Assembly: GCA_028752905.1 (NCBI GenBank)
Contig: JAQNBH010000009.1
Location: 42,600,509-42,664,508 of the forward strand
DNA length: 64,000 nucleotides
Direction: 5' to 3'
Source of the DNA: Cladorhizidae sp. MBARI D1340-BT2
Lineage: Eukaryota; Porifera; Demospongiae; Poecilosclerida; Cladorhizidae
Each line of letters opens with the position of its first letter. The first letter of the stretch is position 1. Below are positions 56,813-64,000 of this stretch, piece by piece. Made by a program: the position numbers and the translations under genes. The notes below the pieces were generated by a model, which worked only from the letters and a program-made list of their open reading frames with translations, was not told the DNA's origin and did not search any database.

Positions 56813-59764
56813 GAGCACGAACCCGGCTCGTCAATAACTCGTCACTATTGTGCGCATGCCTGCTAGGCATGTTCAAATAATAGAGTGCACCCTTGCACAG
56901 CCACAGAAGCTCATGGAATATTGAAGAGCCTCATAAGTCTTCACGAAGTCGCTCATAATCCATACTAGAAACTTATTCAATAATTGCCACCTACAGCAAA
57001 TAAAAAAACTCAGAACTCCACTCACTGGTACGATGGTTCTATTCAACTACTCAACCTTGATAGTCGAGTATCAATACCTCATCCCCTAAAAACAACCAAT
57101 AGTCTAGTCTTCCATGGAATCTGCGTGGCTTGACAGTAACTCCTGGTATCTTCCCCCCCCCCCCCCCCCCGGCTGTTCATCCTGCCAGTATTTATGCCAA
57201 GCTCTTGAACAACCATTCGACCATTATCATACCTGTTGGACAACTTCTGCTGTCCACCGCAGCTGTGCCCATCCTGTCCAAACCATACCACTCCTGCAAC
57301 GCTGTGCTACTCCTTTACAAGTCATTTCCCAACCCCCAATATTCAGGGGTTGTCTTACATGCACAGTTGCAGCCACTCTGATGGAACAAACCATAAATAA
57401 TATGCCTGCCAAGACGGTAGACATTAACAATGGTGGCAGAGATAGCGGAGGGAGAGAGGATTGGAAACATGGACAAAAATGTGTACCGACGTCGAGGTGA
57501 TTGCTTGCCGCAGCATCCCCACCCCTCATTATCACACTCAGAAAAGGGCCGCTCATAAGCTATGTTTACAAGTATAAGTGAAGCATAGAACTGTTTAGAA
57601 CCTTTTCTGAACTGCAACAAGGTGTGCAGAATGAAGCCATCTTTTATATATATAGTCATTCTCTTGAGTGGTTTCAATAATTTGCAGCTGCATTGAAACA
57701 CCACATTCATGCTGCTGTGAGTAGACCTTCTGGTTTGTCGGACTTTTGTACAGGGAGGTGTTGAATGTTAGCACCAATGTACCTGTAGATAGTCGGAATC
57801 CTCGTGGCTACCTGACACGAGTATGATCATATCATGACAAAATATTCCCCTCGTTTTATCGTTGGTCACTAATGGTTGTGGAATTTCTATATTGCTAATT
57901 GGATGAAGTAGGCTCCATATATGGAAACACTCGGTAGTTTAATACATGTGGTTACTATGCAACGTTGCTTTGGTCTGTCGAATGGGTTGTTGACGGTTAA
58001 ATTTTGGGGGGGAAGGATGGGGGAGGATGAAAGCTTGGTGTAAATTTTTTGAGAGGACGTAAGTTTGGTGTAAATTTTTTGAGAGGACGAAAGTTTGGTG
58101 TATAAATTTTGAGTTAGGACGAAAACTTGGTTTGAAGACCATGAGAAACATTACCAGTCCATTTCAAATGCCTTTCTATCTTCAGGCAGGCCTCCACTCC
58201 ACTCTCTTGCTGTCCTTGAAGGCTCAACTTTACTGCCTACACTTCACCCTACCTCACTTTTGTGGACGATTACGCCTTCATTCAACATTGGCTTCCTCCA
58301 CTAATATCTAAGCAATACTGTTTAATTATTCCTCGTCAATTTTTAAGTTTCAATTTTTAAGTTTCAAATTTAAAAAATAGCTTGGAGAAGAGTTCACCTT
58401 GGAAATGGCTTGTGAAAAAACCCCGGAAAAAAACAAGTTTTAATTTGTTCCTTGACTACCTCGAGGTCCTCATGACCAAGACATGCAAGTGAAGATCTCG
58501 GACCACATCAGCAGTCATCCAACATGTCACTCGCGTCTTCACGATGGCTGCAGTTGGGAACTTTGTGGAGCTGCTGCCAAACTAGCTAGCTAGAGATCTA
58601 GCTAGACTAACTACATAGCTAGAGAACTGTTGCTATGTTTATACGCCCTGCATCTGGACTTCTGAACTTCATGCAGTCGCAACCTTCATTGGTTCTGCCT
58701 TTCCCTCAGCTCTCTCCTCTTTCTTCTCTGCATAAAATGTTTCCTGTGCATCTGTAGGTAGCTGATCAACAAGAAAACAACACAAAAATGAACTCGATCT
58801 ACTACTTGGTGGGCTGATTATTTCTGCTTTGTTCAGTTTATTCCAGTGGTGGTGTGGATGAGACAAAGGCGCATTGACTTGAAGAATTCCCCCCCCCCCC
58901 CCCCCCCCCCCCCAGGACCCAACGTGCAATGTGCATCAGTCTAGGAGCAGTGTCGACAGGCCTTTAGTCACAAATTTGTCGGATGCCCAATACGTCGCAT
59001 CTCCACTCAAGAAAGGTATTATGTGCATCTACTGAACAGTCTGGTTTGGAATACCCCAGCAAAACAAACCCACCAGAAGAAATAGAGTGAAGGCCTCCAT
59101 GAAAGGCTTCTCCATTCCCCAGATCGTCTTACCTTTCATATGGTGTCAAATTCGTCATAGTAGATGACAATTTCTTGACTCGGCATCTACCAGTGGTGGG
59201 TGCAGCTCCCTCATCATTGCAAGGTGGTGGAGAAAAATGGGAGAGGTTCCTTAAAAATACTCCTTTCTGTACAATGTGTCACCCTTACTCTCAGTCTATC
59301 CACACATAAATAAGTTCTCCAAAATGGCTGATATAAAACATCTATAGGCTTTCTTGCCAACACTGGATAACAGTCCTCAGATGATACGAAAAGCAAAAGT
59401 TATGGAGAGCAGGAGCTGATTATTTGCTGACGAACTAACAGAATGATGCAGCAGTCATGTAGGGGGGGGAGGGGTTTTCTTTCTTGCAGCGACACTTTAA
59501 CGAACGTATTTTCATTGCTGAACATGCCGAATCTCTCGAACCTCCTCTTTGTTGAGTCCGACAATTTTCCTTGTTGGAGAAGTAGTTCTTCTTGTACATT
59601 CTGAGAAAGCGATGAGCTTCAAAAGTAGTCACATTGACACCAGTAAAGGTGTGGACAATGGAACACTGAAGAGTACATCATTAAAGTCTCACCTTCCTCC
59701 TCCATGGGGATGCCTTACAGACATTTGTTCTTGCTCTCGATGTCAAAGCGTGAATCATCTCGCT
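56813..59764. other. mostly unrecognised DNA with C runs
   Basis: C runs lie at 57153-57170 and 58889-58913. Possible exon-like pieces are listed among the rejected items. No gene could be supported. Confidence 0.4.
58025..58135. repeat. ~30-bp short tandem repeat (4 copies)
   Basis: Four copies around GGACGAAAGTTTGGTGTAAA followed by TTTTTTGAGA, with small changes. Confidence 0.85.
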
Positions 59765-60755
59765 GAGCTTCACAGCTTGGGGCACTGTTACCTTGTTCAT
59801 GATGAGCCAAAGTCTGTCTGAGCTTATACTTGTGGCACTGCTACCTTGTTCATGATGAGCCTTAGAAAGTCTGTCTGAGCTTAATAGCTTGTGGCACTGC
59901 TACCTTGTTCATGATGGGTCTTAGAAAGTCTGTCTGAGCTTCACAGCTTGTGGCACTGCTACCTTGTTCATGATGGGTCTTAGAAAGTCTGTCTGAACTT
60001 AATAGCTAGTGGCACTGCTACCTTGTTCATGATGGGTCTTAGAAAGTCTGTCTGAGCTTAATAGCTTGTGGCACTGCTACCTTGTTCATGATGGGTCTTA
60101 GAAAGTCTGTCTGAGCTTCACAGCTTGTGGCACTGCTACCTTGTTCATGATGGGTCTTAGAAAGTCTGTCTGAACTTCACAGCTTGTGGCACTGATACCT
60201 TGTTCATGATGGGTCTTAGAAAGTCTGTCTGAACTTAATAGCTTGTGGCACTGCTACCTTGTTCATGATGGGTCTTAGAAAGTCTGTCTGAGCTTAATAG
60301 CTTGTGGCACTGCTACCTTGTTCATGATGTGTCTTAGAAAGTCTGCTGAGCTTAATAGCTTGTGGCACTGCTCATGATGGGTCTTAGAAAGTCTGTCTGG
60401 GCTTAATAGCTTGTGGCACTGCTACCTTGTTCATGATGAGCCTTAGAAAGTCTGTCTGAGCTTCACAGCTTGTGGCACTGCTACCTTGTTCATGATGAGT
60501 CTTAGAAAGTCTGTCTGAGCCTTCACAGCTTGTGGCACTGCTACCTTGTTCATGATGGGTCTTAGAAAGTCTGTCTGAGCTTCACAGCTTGTGGCACTGC
60601 TACCTTGTTCATGATGGGTCTTAGAAAGTCTGTCTGAGCTTATACTTGTGGCACTGCTACCTTGTTCATGATGGGTCTTAGAAAGTCTGTCTGAGCTTCA
60701 CAGCTTGTGGCACTGCTACCTTGTTCATGATGGGTCTTAGAAAGTCTGTCTGAGC
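59765..60755. repeat. 59-bp tandem repeat (~17 copies)
   Basis: Unit containing GGCACTGCTACCTTGTTCAT and CTTAGAAAGTCTGTCTGAGC. Copies end either in TTCACAG or TTAATAG, and the two types are mixed along the array. Confidence 0.96.
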
Positions 60756-61075
60756 TTTCACTCACTGTTGAAAGGCTAGCAAGTTTGGTCACTCCATTTT
60801 CTTCCACTCTTCAAGACCGCTGCATTATTACTTTTTAATCTTGCCCTCGACGTAGCGGCCTAAATTCTAGCTCTTCTTAGCTCCACCATTCTCCAACACA
60901 CCAATGAAGAAATTCTCCAAGTAGAAGCTCGAACCAACTGGCAAAAAACAAGAACATTTATATACTTGTGGATGTATAGTCACTGTCGCACAAGCACTTC
61001 TTACCATGCCATGTGAAGAAAACCATTTGTCCATTGGAATATTATATTAAACACATTTTTTTAATAGTTTTTATA
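60756..61075. other. no recognised gene
   Basis: Unique sequence between the 59-bp array and the TTA run. Confidence 0.4.
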
Positions 61076-61142
61076 TTAATTATTATTATTATTATTGTTG
61101 TTGTTATTATTATTATTATTATTATTTTATTATTATTATTAT

Positions 61143-61175
<33 letters not shown>

Positions 61176-61230
61176 ATTTTTTTTATATTTTTTTAAATTT
61201 TTTTTATTTTTTTATTATTATTAAAAAAAA
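61076..61230. repeat. (TTA)n / T-rich microsatellite
   Basis: TTA triplets degenerating into T/A homopolymer runs. Confidence 0.93.
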
Positions 61231-61308
61231 AAATTTTTTTTTAATCAAAACAAATTATTATAAACAAACAATAATATGCCGAATAACTACCAATAAAGAA
61301 CTAGCTAG

Positions 61309-62360
61309 CTAATTTAAGAAATAGTCATCACTAGTATACTGACTAGTGCCTAACACCGCTGCAGTGTTCCCACGCTGAATTGCAATGGAAATTCTCTGGA
61401 GGAGAAAATGATGGGAACGTGGTTCATCGCACTTTGCTTTGAGACGGCCACCTAATTCCCGAAGGAACAAAGATGCCTCCCCTCCAAACACTCCAGTGGT
61501 CTCTATCCCAATTGGGAACAGGAAGTGTGTATCAACAATGTTTCCGTATTTTTCCTTTTTCAGGGACTCGGCTCTGTTTGCCACTGCCCCAGGACCTTCA
61601 TGTAATAAGTTTGCATAGGATGGAGCAAAGTTGTCCACACATGTAGCATCCCACACAAGGATACGGCCATTCTTCCAGGGGACAATGGAAGCTCCATCAG
61701 GACGCTTGCCATCCAAGCGAGAAATGCCTGAAGGCTCCAGGTGAGAGGAATATTTATGGAAGCTAGTGATCTATGAATAATGTCATTTACAGCTGCATGC
61801 CTCGAGAAACGACCTTGACTTCTCCGACAGTTGAGACCATGAGTGCCAAACTGATTCACTTGGGATCCACACTGCAGACAATTGTGGGGATGACAGAGAG
61901 GAACACCCAAACGCAAACCAGTAGCCACCCTAATCACATCATCATCCATTCGGAGGCCTAAGGATGACATGGGAAGGGCATGGATCCAAGCCCCTGACTC
62001 CTTCCTAGCTGCAGCCTGAATACGTACCCGTGAAGCTAGATCCACACTCGAGTTCAGGAGGGAATCAAAAGAAGCCTGAACATGAGGACCATCCCAGGCT
62101 TTCTGTTGGGAGGACCTAGGATCAGATGGTGGCTCACAGCTATGACCTCGACACCAAATTTCCAAACCATCTTCAAATTCAGAGTAGTTTGAATCACCTA
62201 GGTAGTCCGGAAGAATCTGGTGGATAAGATCAAAAGCACCTGAAGCTGACGCCAAAAAGGCGGAAGGTGCAAGCATCACAGCACTTCTGATCCCTAAACC
62301 ACCAAACTTCACTGGAAGTGATGCCTGAGACCAAGCTTGATCTTTAGTGTTGAGAGGAAT
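61309..62360 (-). pseudogene. non-LTR retrotransposon 3' fragment (thumb, zinc knuckle, endonuclease)
   Basis: From about 62350 on the minus strand: SLPVKFGGLGIRSAVMLAPS, the RT thumb region, also seen as ASLPSFFGGISLRSAS in the copy at 37-39 kb. Next is a CXXC-type knuckle (CLQCGSQVNQFGTHGLNC) followed by RHAAVNDII. After a frameshift near 61740, DGKRPDGASIVPWKNGRILV and WDATCVDN fit the PD...D core of a restriction-like endonuclease. It ends in LQRISIAIQRGNTAAVLG. The RT palm is absent. The 5' end abuts the TTA microsatellite at 62371. Confidence 0.82.
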
Positions 62361-62370
62361 GTTGGTGATT

Positions 62371-62394
62371 ATTATTATTATTATTAATAATTAA

Positions 62395-62470
<76 letters not shown>

Positions 62471-62530
62471 ATTACTACTATTATTATTACTATTTTATTG
62501 CTATTTTATTGCTATTTTATTGCTATTATC
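62371..62530. repeat. (TTA)n microsatellite
   Basis: Long uninterrupted TTA run, then TTGCTATTTTA repeats. Confidence 0.95.
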
Positions 62531-62536
62531 ATAATT

Positions 62537-62640
62537 TTTCAATGAACTCTCAGTTGACATAACATTAAAATCACCTTCTCATCAATTTTTATTCACTCGC
62601 CGTTTCGACTAGATGCTCTAGTCTTCATCAGGATGAACTA
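62537..62640. mobile_element. foldback MITE, half copy h
   Basis: CAATGAACTCTCAGTTGACA, ATCACCTTCTCATCAATTTT and GTTTCGACTAGATGCTCTAG in the left-arm order. The right arm is missing. Confidence 0.75.
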
Positions 62641-63284
62641 TCATAATAATTATTATAATTACTATTATCAATAATATTGTTATTACTACTATTATTATAT
62701 TACTATTATTATGGCCAAATGCAGTAAAATCTGGATGTCTAGTGCTTCACTTAATCTGCAAATACTTAACTGCAAATAAGCGCTTATTAAACACTATTAC
62801 TAAATAGTGAACACCACCCCAATTCCTCTGTGATTTATTTTTCCTAATTTTTTTCAGATGCGATGAGAAAGCTCTGGATTTGGAAGTAGGAGCTAGAGAT
62901 GATCTCTTTCAAGGCAACCATATCTACAAAAAAATTGACACCGTTCATTGGCGAAAGACTCCACTTGTGGAAGGATGAAATAAGACTGACGCTTCTCAGC
63001 GAGGGCACATGTACGCCAGGTTTGTAACGACAGCAAGACCAGCGTTTAAAAGCTTAATGAGCACTAAACATCGAGAGGATAGCCGGCCAGACAAACACAC
63101 ACACACAGAGAGAGAGAGAGACATAGAGAAAGAGAAAGATCAACACCAGATTCTACGGTATGCTACCAGCACTGCCTACACATTCATATATCCTTGTTGA
63201 CAAAACATTTGCTAGGTCTTTGAAAAGTGAATTTTCCAAGTTGTGCAGGAGGTTATTACAAGTCAGGTTAATCACAGTTCATTC
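62641..63284. other. no confident gene
   Basis: ATT-rich DNA to about 62710. A possible terminal exon at 62870-62970 (plus strand, after a T-rich tract and CAG) ends in a TGA but matches nothing I know. A short (GA)n run lies near 63108-63120. Confidence 0.35.
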
Positions 63285-63498
63285 ATGTGGGTGTACCTTT
63301 TTCTATTTATTAGCCGACAATTACGTGGCTGTGCCTTTTTCTATTTATCAGCCAACAATTACGTGGCTGTGTCTTTTTCTATTTATTAGCCAACAATTAC
63401 GTGGATGTGCCTTTTTCTATTTATTAGCCGACAATTACGTGGCTGTGCCTTTTTCTATTTATTAGCCAACAATTACGTGGGTGTGCCTTTTTCTATTA
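63285..63498. repeat. 37-bp minisatellite, interrupted by MITE copy 2
   Basis: About five copies containing CCAACAATTACGTGGCTGTG and CCTTTTTCTATTTATTAG. One further partial copy follows the MITE (63691-63718). Confidence 0.94.
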
Positions 63499-63499
63499 C

Positions 63500-63690
63500 C
63501 AGGGTTTCATTTAGGGGGGGAGGAGCGGGTGGCTGCCCCCCCTTGGAACCTTTTTGCCCCACCTTGGAAATTGTATTATTAAAATTCTTACTGATGTTGA
63601 TAAGTGCTTGACATCATGCCCCCCCCCCCCCCTTAATATCCAGATTCCTCCAGTTGCCCCCCCTTGGACAATTTTCTAAATGAAACCCTG
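63500..63690. mobile_element. CAG-ended MITE, copy 2 (hAT-like)
   Basis: 191 bp bounded by perfect 15-bp inverted repeats, CAGGGTTTCATTTAG and CTAAATGAAACCCTG. It shares ATCCAGATTCCTCCAGTTGC and TTGGACAATTTTC with copy 1 at 2082-2261. It sits inside the 37-bp array, with ATTA near both flanks. Confidence 0.9.
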
Positions 63691-63789
63691 ATTAGCCAAC
63701 AATTACGTGGGTGTGGCCTTATCAATCACATCCAGCACATGCACTGATTCTTGGATCCATGATCTACAACTTCTTGTGAGGGCTATTCG

Positions 63790-64000
63790 TAAAGCTAGGG
63801 AATTCTAGGGCTGTGGGTATTCTAGGGCTAAGGCTATAGATACTCTAGGGTTAGGGCATTCTATGTCTAGGATGTTCTAGGGCTAAGGCCAGGGTTACTC
63901 TAGGGTTAGGGCATTCTAGGTTAGGATATTCTAGGTCTAGGATATTCTAGGGCTAAGGCTAGAGATACTCTAGGGCTAGGGCATTCTAGGTCTAGCATAC
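63790..64000. repeat. CTAGGGTTAGGG-containing array, runs off the window
   Basis: Irregular copies of ATTCTAGGGCTAAGGCTAG, ATACTCTAGGGTTAGGGC and ATTCTAGGTCTAGG. The period is variable and the array continues past the last base. Confidence 0.9.

Noticed and set aside
58669..58760. Possible minus-strand last exon reading DAQETFYAEKKEERAEG
   Set aside because: Low-complexity charged frame after a plausible acceptor, with no upstream exon. Not enough to call.
62870..62970. Possible terminal exon reading CDEKALDLEVGARDDLF and ending in TGA
   Set aside because: Good acceptor and open frame, but no family recognised and no upstream exon. Transcript data would decide.

Overview
This 64 kb window is nuclear DNA from an animal. 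It has spliced genes with GT-AG introns, two recognisable animal genes (DTL/CDT2 and UNC119) and a beta-tubulin locus. It also carries remnants of Penelope-like, non-LTR, hAT and TTAA-targeting elements, and many minisatellites. Some introns are very short (58 bp in the tubulin locus). The transposon mix and repeat density fit an early-branching metazoan such as a sponge, but the lineage is an inference that I could not test.

Layout. 1-4.7 kb: a decayed Penelope-like element (minus strand) holding a small CAG-ended MITE and a 25-bp minisatellite. 4.7-7.1 kb: a four-exon beta-tubulin locus with a core promoter, broken by an in-frame TAG and a 2-base deletion. 7.1-20 kb: foldback MITE copies, a decayed non-LTR retrotransposon on the plus strand, and seven unrelated tandem arrays. 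20.65-33.74 kb: a DTL/CDT2-like gene on the minus strand. I traced eleven exons that join in phase to a 390-residue WD40 protein. Its introns carry several unrelated minisatellites, a TTAA-flanked 3.1 kb DNA transposon that splits one array, and a foldback MITE whose inside has become a 23-bp array. 33.9-37.3 kb: a hAT-type transposon with clear terminal inverted repeats next to the DTL promoter. 37.3-39.1 kb: a 5'-truncated non-LTR retrotransposon (minus). 39.9-40.2 kb: a second hAT fragment. 42.5-46.8 kb: the last two coding exons of an UNC119-like gene (minus). Its 5' exons were not found. 45.6-61 kb: almost continuous tandem repeats, including about 700 bp of (ATG)n. 61.3-62.4 kb: a third non-LTR fragment. 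62.4-64 kb: TTA repeats, another CAG-ended MITE inside a 37-bp array, and an array running off the end.

From my approximate spans, tandem repeats total about 18 kb, roughly 28% of the window, in more than 25 mostly unrelated families. Many long open frames here are only translations of tandem repeats (18, 27, 37, 39 and 79 bp units and the ATG triplet) and are not annotated as genes. Two arrays sit directly on palindromic (foldback) sequence. This suggests that MITE hairpins seed minisatellites in this genome, which is the most interesting pattern I see.

The genes do not form a pathway. DTL is a substrate receptor for the CUL4-DDB1 ubiquitin ligase in replication control, UNC119 is a lipid-cargo chaperone, and the tubulin copy appears non-functional.
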